Source: Nonomuraea turkmeniaca
Lineage (GTDB): Bacteria > Actinomycetota > Actinomycetes > Streptosporangiales > Streptosporangiaceae
Assembly (NCBI RefSeq): GCF_005889735.1
Contig: NZ_VCKY01000020.1
Coordinates: 1 to 64,000 of the forward strand
Direction: 5' to 3'
DNA length: 64,000 nucleotides
This document shows positions 1 through 9,987 of the stretch, in pieces. The first letter of the stretch is position 1; each line of letters begins with the position of its first letter. The notes under the pieces are model-generated. The model was not told the DNA's origin and did no database searches. It was given only the letters and a program-made list of their open reading frames with translations. A program made the position numbers and the translations under genes.

Positions 1-389
1 GGCGTGGCGCTGCCCGGGGCGCAGGACAGCCGAGCCGCCCTGGACTTGGCGAGGGTGCGGCCGCGGAGGTCGGTGGCGGTCGCGTAGTAGACGCCGGGCT
101 GGCAGGCCACCGCGACTTTGACGCGGCCGTTCCTGGCGGCCCCGCTCTTGACCACGGGGTCGCGGCCGGGGACGGCGCGCTTGATGCGGATGCGCAGCAG
201 GGCAGAGGAGAAACAGCCGCGGCGGGCGGCAAAGGTTTCGATCTTGAGCGCGGAGTTGAGCCGAGGCTTGGCGACGCTCACGCGGCACCTGGCGGCCTCC
301 GATGCCGTCGCGGCCTCGGCCGCGGTGAGTGGCGTGCATATCGCTGCCAGGCTCACGAGGCCGGCGAGTACCCCAAGGGGTCTACGCAT
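1..389 (-). CDS. secreted hypothetical protein, C-terminus cut by window edge
   Basis: An open minus-strand frame runs from an ATG at 389 to the left edge without a stop (at least 129 residues). The N-terminus MRRPLGVLAGLVSLAAIC followed by small residues and AEA looks like a signal peptide, so the product is probably exported. The mature part is basic, with spaced cysteines and a VKVAVACQPGVYYATAT stretch typical of small secreted beta-rich actinobacterial proteins. GGAGGAAA lies 6 bases before the start, which fixes it. No family was recognised and no function is proposed. The rest of the gene lies outside the window. Confidence 0.6.
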   Translation of the reverse strand, partial: MRRPLGVLAGLVSLAAICTPLTAAEAATASEAARCRVSVAKPRLNSALKIETFAARRGCFSSALLRIRIKRAVPGRDPVVKSGAARNGRVKVAVACQPGVYYATATDLRGRTLAKSRAARLSCAPGSAT

Positions 390-773
390 AGGGGGTTTCC
401 TCCAGTTGCGGTAGACGCTGGATGGCACCGCATTCTGTCGGGGCCGCAACCCTTTTGTCATCAAATTGGCAATATTTCCGTGATGCCACGGTAAACCAAT
501 GTGATCGTTGAGGCGTCTAAGCAGGCCGGTCGGTCGGTCCCGTCGGCCGAACCGAAACCCGTACCGGGCCGTGTGACGTTCCGCACGTGATCGGCGTGTC
601 CTTGAAACGCGAGAGCCGCCCGGCGGGGGGTGTCCCGCCGGGCGGCTCTCTGTGTGTCGGGTCGTTCCCCCGATGCGGGCGCGTGAGGATCGCGCCCCAC
701 CCCCGGCTCAACGAGACAGCGAGGGTTTCCCCGCCCTCGCCCGGCTCATGACCGGACGGGGGCGCGGGAAGAT
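390..773. other. intergenic region between acnA and a secreted-protein gene
   Basis: 384 bases without a convincing gene. It holds the acnA-side hairpin at 611-650 and, near 430-500, an AT-richer patch (TTTTGTCATCAAATTGGCAA) that is the likely promoter area of the minus-strand secreted protein. Overlapping short frames of 64-98 codons have no family resemblance and no ribosome-binding site. Confidence 0.6.
611..650 (-). terminator. strong hairpin downstream of acnA
   Basis: Perfect 17-bp stem: 611-627 pairs with 634-650 around a 6-base loop (628-633). It sits 120 bases past the acnA stop and is the obvious transcription end for that gene. No run of T follows on either strand, as is common in high-GC actinomycetes. 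Confidence 0.75.
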
Positions 774-3503
<2,730 letters not shown>

Positions 3504-3662
3504 GGTGATTCGCCTCCTCCATCAGACAGGTTTACGTGCTCATGAGTCGCTCACCGCTTCTCACTCGCTTCGTGGAGTCCCTCTTTCGTCGGGTCTCCAC
3601 TCCGCTCGCTGCGTCGGGTTCGCTCCCCCAAATCCTGCCGCACTCCCGGAATGACAGGCACG

Positions 3663-3681
3663 TTAGGTGAGCCTAACTCGC
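3663..3681 (+). promoter_or_regulatory. candidate iron box (DmdR/IdeR type) upstream of acnA
   Basis: TTAGGTGAGCCTAAC matches 15 consecutive positions of the 19-bp actinobacterial iron box (TTAGGTTAGGCTCACCTAA read on the other strand). Only the last four bases diverge. It lies about 160 bases upstream of the acnA start. The match is seen directly; binding by a DtxR-family regulator is inferred. Confidence 0.6.
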
Positions 3682-3696
3682 AGGCCGCGGCAGATC

Positions 3697-3736
3697 TCTC
3701 GACGTCAAGATATCTCTAGAGTATCTCGACATCAAG
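3697..3736. promoter_or_regulatory. pair of MarR-type imperfect palindromes upstream of acnA
   Basis: TCTCGACGTCAAGA (3697-3710) and TCTCGACATCAAG (3724-3736) are two copies of the same imperfect palindrome, 27 bp apart, with the palindrome CTCTAGAG (3714-3721) between them. The Streptomyces MarR regulator TamR is known to control aconitase; these sites are where such a protein could bind. The last base abuts the stop codon of the upstream hydrolase gene. Confidence 0.5.
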
Positions 3737-4465
3737 TTAAACGGGCGCCAGGCGCCAGTACAGCAGCCCGATGATCGCGACCGACAGGATCGGCGCCAGG
3801 ATCTTCTGCTCGAATTTCTTGCCCGTTTTGATGCCGATCTTCCACGGCAACACGAACTTGGCCCCCAATGGCCACAACACCGGACATCCCCGCTCGGTCA
3901 TGCAGTCGCCCACCACATGGATGAGGCACCCGATCCCCACGGCCAGCCCCAGCCAGGCGTACCCGACGGACAGGGAGAGGAAGACGGCGTAGAGCCCGGC
4001 GGTCAGCCCGACGTTGATCATTGCGGACCCCGCCTTGTTCCCCGGGATCCCGACGCCTATCGCGCGGAGCGCGAGGCCGATGAGCAGCACGACCATGATG
4101 TCGCGGCCGATGGGATAGGTGTTGGCCAGCCAGTGTGCCCCCAACCCCATCGCCACCGCGAAGACCAGCGAGTGCGTGGCGCCGCGGTGCCCGCCGCTGA
4201 TCCACGACACGCCCTTGCTCAGCATCCAGGTGACCGGCCCGAACGTCTGGGCGATGGTCGCGCTCGGATGGTCGAGGTCGGGCAGCATCGCGGCGCCCGC
4301 GCAGACGACGGCGCCCGCGACCAGTTCGGCCGGGCCTAACGCGCCCGCCATGATCCCCGTCTCGATGAACCGGGAGGACTCGGTCAGCAACGGCAGTGCG
4401 GCGAAGGCGGGCGCAAGCCCCAGCCAGGCGATGGCCCCGGTCATCGCATGCGTGTGCCCCATCAT
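3737..4465 (-). CDS. membrane-bound metal-dependent hydrolase, YdjM/DUF457 family
   Basis: 242-residue integral membrane protein with about six hydrophobic segments. It begins MMGHTHAMTGAIAWL and contains MLPDLDHPSA and HRGATHS, the histidine/aspartate motifs that define the YdjM-like (DUF457) family, plus HVVGDCMTERGCPVLWP near the C-terminus. The family is annotated as metal-dependent hydrolase, but substrates are unknown. It is transcribed toward acnA, 233 bases away, and its 3' end abuts the acnA operator region. No partner gene suggests a pathway. Confidence 0.8.
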   Translation of the reverse strand: MMGHTHAMTGAIAWLGLAPAFAALPLLTESSRFIETGIMAGALGPAELVAGAVVCAGAAMLPDLDHPSATIAQTFGPVTWMLSKGVSWISGGHRGATHSLVFAVAMGLGAHWLANTYPIGRDIMVVLLIGLALRAIGVGIPGNKAGSAMINVGLTAGLYAVFLSLSVGYAWLGLAVGIGCLIHVVGDCMTERGCPVLWPLGAKFVLPWKIGIKTGKKFEQKILAPILSVAIIGLLYWRLAPV

Positions 4466-4549
4466 GATCGGGACTGTACGGCAAAGCGCCCCTTTACGCG
4501 CTGAGGCATGCCGTGAGGCGCGCGATGGTGGCCATAAGCGGCCGGAAAT

Positions 4550-4616
4550 GCAGACGAGGTCGTCTCCGCGGCGACAGCACCCCCCAGCCCTGCCGACGCG
4601 GAACGACCTCGTCTGC
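4550..4616. repeat. long inverted repeat between divergent genes
   Basis: GCAGACGAGGTCGT (4550-4563) is perfectly complementary to 4603-4616. With one bulged base the stem continues through TCCGCG/CGCGGA (4565-4570 and 4597-4602), giving about 20 bp around a 26-base loop. It lies in the 298-base gap between the hydrolase and padR-like genes and may be a structured RNA, a terminator or an element scar. Confidence 0.6.
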
Positions 4617-4710
4617 TCTAGATAACGACGCTCTCCCCAATCCTGTTCCCCGATTCCGCAACTTTTTCGTGATCTGGATCACTCTCGGGCAAGGCTTGCT
4701 CACGACACGC

Positions 4711-4749
4711 TATCGATATATCGTTGACGCATCGAGAACAGATCGCGAT
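4711..4749. promoter_or_regulatory. candidate PadR operator cluster
   Basis: Three short palindromes, TATCGATA (4711-4718), CGATATATCG (4714-4723) and ATCGCGAT (4742-4749), lie just before the PadR-family gene, whose ribosome-binding site is AGGGGGAAA at 4752-4760. PadR proteins typically repress their own promoters through such AT-rich dyads, so autoregulation is likely. Confidence 0.55.
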
Positions 4750-4763
4750 ATAGGGGGAAACCT

Positions 4764-5480
4764 ATGAGTTCCGCACAAGCAGCCGGCGGGCACTGGCCCG
4801 GCGCACATGAGTACAAGCGGGCCGCCCGCGAGGCCTTCAAGGCCGTGGCCGACGCCTTCGACGAGATGGGCGGCCGACGCCGCCACCACGAGCACGAGCA
4901 CCGGCAACGCGGCCGGCGGGGCGGTCCTGGACCGTTCCCGTTCGACTTCGGGCGCGGCCCCTGGGGCGGCGGTCCCGGCGGGCCGTGGGGTGGTCACCGC
5001 GGCTGGGGCGGCAGGGGCCGCAAGGCCAAGCGGGGCGACGTACGCGCCGCCATCCTGGCCCTCCTCTCCGAGGAGCCGCGCAACGGCTACCAGATCATCC
5101 AGGAGATCGCCGAGCGCAGCGAGGGCGGATGGAAGCCCAGTCCGGGCGCCGTCTACCCGGCGCTGCAACAGCTCACCGACGAGGGTCTGGTGATCTCGGA
5201 GGAGAACGAGGGGCGCAAGACCTTCCGCCTCACCGACGAGGGCCGCAACTACATCGAGGCGCACGCCGACGAGATCCGCGCGCCGTGGGACGAGATGCGC
5301 CCGGACATCGACGACAACACCGCCGATCTCTGGCACATCGCCCGCCAGTCGGCCTTCGCGATGATGCAGATTCTCCAAACCGGAAATGACGCACAAATCC
5401 GGGAAGCGCGTAAGACTTTGGTAGAGACCCGACGCAAGCTCTACCAAATCCTGGCCGACGACGAACCGGGCGAGGACTGA
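4764..5480 (+). CDS. PadR-family transcriptional regulator with His/Gly-rich N-terminus
   Basis: 238 residues. The PadR winged helix covers roughly residues 93-175: VRAAILALLSEEPRNGYQII, then PGAVYPALQQLTDEGLV, then FRLTDEGRNYI, followed by a C-terminal helical dimerisation part. The first ~90 residues are unusual: a basic His/Arg stretch (RRRHHEHEHRQRG) followed by a Gly/Pro/Trp-rich linker. Such tails occur in some actinobacterial PadR proteins and might bind metal, but that is a guess. The gene is 33 bases ahead of a DUF1707 membrane protein, with which it probably forms an operon; PadR/DUF1707 pairs are common in actinomycetes. Palindromes at 4711-4749 suggest autorepression. Confidence 0.9.
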   Translation: MSSAQAAGGHWPGAHEYKRAAREAFKAVADAFDEMGGRRRHHEHEHRQRGRRGGPGPFPFDFGRGPWGGGPGGPWGGHRGWGGRGRKAKRGDVRAAILALLSEEPRNGYQIIQEIAERSEGGWKPSPGAVYPALQQLTDEGLVISEENEGRKTFRLTDEGRNYIEAHADEIRAPWDEMRPDIDDNTADLWHIARQSAFAMMQILQTGNDAQIREARKTLVETRRKLYQILADDEPGED

Positions 5481-5513
5481 CCAGATCAGCGGGCCGCCGA
5501 ACGGAGTGAGGCC

Positions 5514-6011
5514 ATGACCACAGACCGTAACGATCTGCGCATCGGCGACGCCGAGCGCGAGCAGACGATGGCCGCCCTGCGTGAGCACTTCGCGCAGGGC
5601 CGCCTGACCCACGAGGAGCTCGACGAGCGGCTCGAGCGGACGCTGTCCGCCAAGACGGGCCGCGACCTCGCGCAGATCACGATCGACCTGCCCGGGCACC
5701 AGCCCACCCCGCAGTACGGCATGGACGACTGGCGCGCGTCGATGACGGCGCACCGGTACCAGGTCGAGGCCATGCGGCAGGCCCATAAGGGCATGCGCCA
5801 GGCGCACAGGGAGGTGCGGCGGCAGTGGAACCACCACGGGCACCCGTGGCGGCACCATCACCGGGGCCCGCACCCGTTCGTCGGCGTGTTGTTCGGGCTC
5901 ATGGTGCTGAGCCTGATCTTCGGGCTGGGCATCTTCAAGGTGCTGTTCGTCCTGTTCGTGGGTGGGATGGTCTTCAGCCTGATCCACCGGCGTTTCCACT
6001 CCCGCCGCTGA
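5514..6011 (+). CDS. DUF1707 SHOCT-like membrane protein
   Basis: 165 residues. The first ~55 form a DUF1707 domain (LRIGDAEREQTMAALREH, then GRLTHEELDERLERTLSAKT). A His/Arg-rich middle (residues 80-118) leads to two closely spaced hydrophobic segments at about 120-155, so the C-terminus is membrane-embedded. The domain is common in small actinobacterial membrane proteins; its role is not established. The start ATG at 5514 follows GGAGTGAGGCC, which is part of a short sequence repeated near 54.2, 58.3 and 61.3 kb. Likely co-transcribed with the PadR gene. Confidence 0.8.
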   Translation: MTTDRNDLRIGDAEREQTMAALREHFAQGRLTHEELDERLERTLSAKTGRDLAQITIDLPGHQPTPQYGMDDWRASMTAHRYQVEAMRQAHKGMRQAHREVRRQWNHHGHPWRHHHRGPHPFVGVLFGLMVLSLIFGLGIFKVLFVLFVGGMVFSLIHRRFHSRR

Positions 6012-6100
6012 AGCCCTTCCAGTTCGGTTTTTGGGCCTTGACCCTGTCAGGGGCTGAACTGATGATCTGGACGGGCCTCAAAACGCGAAAGGGACGCCGC

Positions 6101-6769
6101 ATGACCGATGGCACTCCGGCCAACCCGTTCGCCGCCGTCGCACATGCCGATGGCCTGGTCCTGGACGTGCTGGAGTATCAGTCCCGATTCGACCGCGACC
6201 ACGCCACGCGCACCGAGCCGATGTGGAAGCTGGAGCGCGCCCAGGTGTTCTACGAGCCGGACGTGGCGAGCTGGCGGGCCATGATGGACGGCGACTGGGC
6301 GGGCTCGCTGGCCCTCGCCGAGCGCATGGCGGGGCCGCTGGAGGACTACTTCCGCAGCCGCGTGCCGGTCCGGCGGGTGCGGGTGGTGGAGTTCCCGGTC
6401 ACCGCGTACCTGCAGTGGGAGCTGCACGTCCTGGCCGTGCGCGCCCGGGCCGGCTCACCCTGCCGGGTGCTGCCCGCCCACCGGGTCGCCGCCCTCGACC
6501 CGTTGCCCGAGCTGGTGATCTTCACGCCGGCCCTCATGTACGAGGTGCTCTACGACCGGCACGGCGGTTGCCGGGGCGGCCACCGCATCACCGATCCCCA
6601 GGTCGTGGCCCCGTGCCTGCGCGCGGTGCGCGACTTGTACGCCGAAGGGGAGGACGTGCTCCGCTTCCACGAGCGCGAGATCGCGCCGCTGCCGCCGCCG
6701 GTCGTCACCGACGAGATGCGGGCCGCGGTGCCCGCCTACGCGCACCGCACCGAGGAGTTCAGGGTCTGA
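6101..6769 (+). CDS. DUF6879-like protein
   Basis: 222 residues, soluble, no signal peptide. RRVRVVEFPVTAYLQWELHV and the later PELVIFTP...YDRHGG segment resemble DUF6879 proteins, which in Streptomyces often accompany XRE-type regulators; no such regulator is next to this gene. The frame is open further upstream, but ATG 6101 is preceded by GAAAGGGA at a good distance and removes an implausible extension into the DUF1707 gene. The 3' end overlaps the convergent beta-mannosidase by 11 bases. The family assignment is from pattern memory, so moderate confidence; function unknown. Confidence 0.6.
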   Translation: MTDGTPANPFAAVAHADGLVLDVLEYQSRFDRDHATRTEPMWKLERAQVFYEPDVASWRAMMDGDWAGSLALAERMAGPLEDYFRSRVPVRRVRVVEFPVTAYLQWELHVLAVRARAGSPCRVLPAHRVAALDPLPELVIFTPALMYEVLYDRHGGCRGGHRITDPQVVAPCLRAVRDLYAEGEDVLRFHEREIAPLPPPVVTDEMRAAVPAYAHRTEEFRV

Positions 6770-9098
6770 CCTCGTTCACGCAGCGCAGCACGGGAAAGCT
6801 CGTCAGCGCCCCGGCGTCCAGAGACTTGGCCGTGGTGACCTGGAAGACCGCGCTCTCGCCCGGCAGCAGGGTGACGAGATGCTCGTCCACGCTCGCGTCC
6901 GGATCCAGCCGGTCGGGGAAGATCGCGAGCTCGCGCAGCAGGCTGATCGCGGTCACGATCACCCGGTAGCCGCCGGAGGAACGCTCGGCGTACGCGTCGT
7001 AGGCCGCGCCGGGAAGCGCCACTGCGGTGTCCTCGGCGTAGAAACGCACCGTGCGGAGCTGGCCGAGGCGGGCGGTGAGCAGCTCGCGCGCCGGGTCGTC
7101 GGGTACGGAGACCGATCGCGGCAGCGCCACCCTGGTCACCGATCGGGGTGCCACGTGGACGGCGACGACCTCCTTCGCCAGGGGCGCGCCGGAAAGGCTC
7201 CGCCGGGCCAGGTGCAGCTCGCCGGACCAGGAGTCCGGCAGGTCGTTGACCAGGGCCAGGTCGCCGTCCTGAACGCTGAGCAGCCGATGCGCGTAGGCAC
7301 GGCGCAGCGCGTACCACAGCGGTTTGCGGCGGCCGTCGCCGTCGACGGCCGACCACGACGTCACCGGCCAGCAGTCGTTGAGCTGCCAGACGATCGTGCC
7401 CATGGTCCACGGCATGAGCGAACGGAACCGCTCGACGCCGAACGTCACCGCCCGCGCCTGGTTGACCTGCGTCAGGTAGTGCCAGTCGTCGAACGTCTCA
7501 GGCTGCGGCAGGTGCTCGCCCAGCCCTCGCAGCAGCTTGGCCTGCCCGTCGATCGCCTTCTGGTGCACGGAGCCGGGCGTCAGCGGCTCGTCGGAGGAGG
7601 CCCGGCGCAGGGTTGCGTACGCGGGCGGCCCCTGGAAACCGAACTCGGCCACGAAACGGGGCCGGTAGGCGGCGTACCGGGTGTAGTCCTCGCGGTTCCA
7701 GACGTCCCAGATGTGGATCGTGCCACGCGCGGGGTCGTTCGGCGGCAGCTCGGGCGCGCCCGAGTAAGGACTGCCCGGCCAGTACGGGCGGGTCGGATCG
7801 AGCTCGGCGACGATTCCCGGGAGCAGGTCGTAGTAGAAACCCGCTCCCCAGCTGCGCCCTTCGAGCCGGTCCTGCCAGCCCCAGTCGGCGTGGCCCTCCA
7901 GGTTCTCGTTGTTGCCGCACCACATCACCAGGCTGGGGTGCGGAGCGAGCCGGGAGACGTTCTCCCTGGCCTCGGCGGCCACCTCGGAGCGGAAGGGCTC
8001 CTCCTCCGGGTAGGCGGCGCAGGCGAACGGGAAGTCCTGCCAGACCAGCAGGCCCAGCTCGTCGGCCAGGTCGTAGAAGTCGTCGCTCTCGTACAGCCCG
8101 CCGCCCCAGACCCGCAGCAGGTTGACCCCGGCGTCCACGGCCTGCCCGAGCCGCTCGGCCAGGCGCTCCCTGGTGACGCGGGAGGGGAAGCAGTCGTCGG
8201 GGATCCAGTTGACGCCCTTGACGAAGACCGGGGTGCCGTTGATCTTGAGCTTGAACGCCTCACGCTCCAGCTCGATCGACCGGAACCCGATCCTGAGGCG
8301 CCGTTCGTCGTCCCCGAGGCGGACGTTCAGGTCGTACAAGGGCTGGTCGCCGAGGCCGCGCGGCCACCACAACTCCGGGCCGGGCACCTTCACCGACAGC
8401 GCGGCGGCCCGGCCGTCCACGATCCGCTCCGCCGTGACGCCCGCGATCTCGGCGGACAGGGTCAGCGGGCCCTCGGTCGTGCGCTCGACGCGTACGCGCA
8501 CGTCCACAGCGCCGTCCGGGTACACGAGCGGGCGCACCTCGGCCAGGCGGGCGCCGCTCCAGCTCTCCAGCCCGATCGGGCGCCAGATCCCCGCCGTGAC
8601 CAGCGTGGGACCCCAGTCCCAGCCGAAGTTGCAGGCCATCTTCCTGATGAAGGGATAGGGCTCGTCGTAGGGGCCGGGCCGCTTGCCCAACGCCGCCCGC
8701 CACTCCTCGGCGTAGGCGTAGGCCGAGCCGAAGGTCACGGTCAGCTCGTTGCCGCCGGCACGCAGGAGATGGCGGACGGGAAAGCGGTAGGAGCGGTGCT
8801 GGTTGGCCGTGCTGCCCACGCGGACCCCGTTGAGCTCGATCGCGGCGACCGTGTCCAGCCCGTCGCACACCAGGTCCGTGCGCTCGTGCTCGTCCGGCGA
8901 CCAGGCGAACGTGGTGCGGTAGGTCCACTCCGTCCGGCCGATCCAGGCCAGCCGGTGCTCGTGGTCGTCCAGGTAGGGGTCGTCGATGATGCCGGCCGCG
9001 AGCAGATCCGTGTGCACACATCCGGGCACGGTCGCGGCCAGGCCCGCGATGTCCTGCGACGACAGGGTCCAGCCGTCGTGCAGCGGACGGTAGGTCAA
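6759..9098 (-). CDS. beta-mannosidase, glycoside hydrolase family 2
   Basis: 779-residue cytosolic enzyme expected to release mannose from the non-reducing end of beta-manno-oligosaccharides. The GH2 layout is visible: N-terminal jelly-roll (1-190), immunoglobulin-like domain (190-290) and TIM barrel (from 290). The acid/base is E398 in WCGNNEN, the nucleophile E485 in RFVAEFGFQGP; the mannosidase-type GIWRPIGLESW and QLNDCWPVTSWSAVDG are also present. No signal peptide, so it acts on imported sugars. The start is TTG at 9098 with AAGGAGACCTCC before it, 10 bases after the stop of the preceding ATPase gene. It is therefore the last gene of the importer operon, which strongly suggests that the transporter carries manno-oligosaccharides. 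Confidence 0.9.
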   Translation of the reverse strand: MTYRPLHDGWTLSSQDIAGLAATVPGCVHTDLLAAGIIDDPYLDDHEHRLAWIGRTEWTYRTTFAWSPDEHERTDLVCDGLDTVAAIELNGVRVGSTANQHRSYRFPVRHLLRAGGNELTVTFGSAYAYAEEWRAALGKRPGPYDEPYPFIRKMACNFGWDWGPTLVTAGIWRPIGLESWSGARLAEVRPLVYPDGAVDVRVRVERTTEGPLTLSAEIAGVTAERIVDGRAAALSVKVPGPELWWPRGLGDQPLYDLNVRLGDDERRLRIGFRSIELEREAFKLKINGTPVFVKGVNWIPDDCFPSRVTRERLAERLGQAVDAGVNLLRVWGGGLYESDDFYDLADELGLLVWQDFPFACAAYPEEEPFRSEVAAEARENVSRLAPHPSLVMWCGNNENLEGHADWGWQDRLEGRSWGAGFYYDLLPGIVAELDPTRPYWPGSPYSGAPELPPNDPARGTIHIWDVWNREDYTRYAAYRPRFVAEFGFQGPPAYATLRRASSDEPLTPGSVHQKAIDGQAKLLRGLGEHLPQPETFDDWHYLTQVNQARAVTFGVERFRSLMPWTMGTIVWQLNDCWPVTSWSAVDGDGRRKPLWYALRRAYAHRLLSVQDGDLALVNDLPDSWSGELHLARRSLSGAPLAKEVVAVHVAPRSVTRVALPRSVSVPDDPARELLTARLGQLRTVRFYAEDTAVALPGAAYDAYAERSSGGYRVIVTAISLLRELAIFPDRLDPDASVDEHLVTLLPGESAVFQVTTAKSLDAGALTSFPVLRCVNEVRP

Positions 9099-9108
9099 GG
9101 AGGTCTCC

Positions 9109-9987
9109 TTAGCACGATTCGAGCTGGGCGCAGGCCACGAAATGCCCAGGTTCGGCCTCCAGCAGGCCCTCTGCGGCCCCGCGCTCGTGGTAGAGACAGG
9201 TGTCCACGGCCGCGGCGTCGCCCCACTCCTCGTGCAGGCGCGGCACCGCCGACAGCAGCTCGCGCGTGTACGGGTGCAGCGGATCGCCGAAGACCTTGTC
9301 CGTCAGCCCCATCTCCACCACGCCGCCCTTGCGCAGCACCACCGTGCGCTCGGCGAGGTAGTTGCCGAGCGACAGGTCGTGCGTGATGTACAACACGCCG
9401 AGCCCCCTGGTCTTCAGCTCGGCCAGCAAATTGAGCACGTCGATGCGGGTGGAGGCGTCCAGCATGCTGGTGATCTCGTCGGCCACCAGCAGCTTGATGT
9501 CCAGCAGCAACGCCCGGGCGATGAGCAGGCGCTGCAGCTGGCCGCCGCTGAGCTGGTGCGGGTACTTGCCGAGCACCTGGTCGGGGTTGAGCCGCACGTC
9601 CCGCAGCGCCGAGCGCACCCGCTCGGCCCACTCCTGCTCGGGCACCGCCGGATAGTACGACTGCTTGATCATGGCGAACACCCGGTCGGCCTTGAACACC
9701 GGGTTGAACGAGCTGAACGGGTCCTGGAAGATGCCCTGGACGTGGCGGTAGTACTCCTTGGCGCCGCGCACCGGCCGGCCGTCGAACGTGATCGCGCCGC
9801 TGGTCACCGAGTTCAGGCCGAGGATCATGCGGCCGATCGTGCTCTTGCCGCTGCCGCTCTCCCCGATCAGGGACACGACCTCGCCCGGCACGACGTCGAA
9901 GCTGACGCTCCGCACGGCCGCGACGGTCTTGCCGCCGAAGGCGCCGATCCTGAATTCCTTGGTGACGTCGTCGAGTCTCAGCATCAT
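9109..9987 (-). CDS. oligopeptide/oligosaccharide ABC transporter ATPase (DppF-like)
   Basis: 292 residues. Walker A GESGSGKST, signature LSGGQLQRLLIARALL and Walker B LLVADEITSMLD are present; the C-terminal HPYTRELLSAVPRL and a following cysteine-containing tail are typical of the DppD/DppF group. The Walker B loop reads ADEITS instead of the usual ADEPTS. The ATG at 9987 overlaps the previous stop as ATGA, so translation is coupled; a longer open frame upstream lies inside the previous gene and is not used. With its neighbour it forms the heterodimeric motor of the importer. Confidence 0.9.
   Translation of the reverse strand: MMLRLDDVTKEFRIGAFGGKTVAAVRSVSFDVVPGEVVSLIGESGSGKSTIGRMILGLNSVTSGAITFDGRPVRGAKEYYRHVQGIFQDPFSSFNPVFKADRVFAMIKQSYYPAVPEQEWAERVRSALRDVRLNPDQVLGKYPHQLSGGQLQRLLIARALLLDIKLLVADEITSMLDASTRIDVLNLLAELKTRGLGVLYITHDLSLGNYLAERTVVLRKGGVVEMGLTDKVFGDPLHPYTRELLSAVPRLHEEWGDAAAVDTCLYHERGAAEGLLEAEPGHFVACAQLESC

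Noticed and set aside
4710-5999. 429-codon frame opposite the PadR and DUF1707 genes
   Set aside because: Spans two real genes in antisense and has no recognisable domain.
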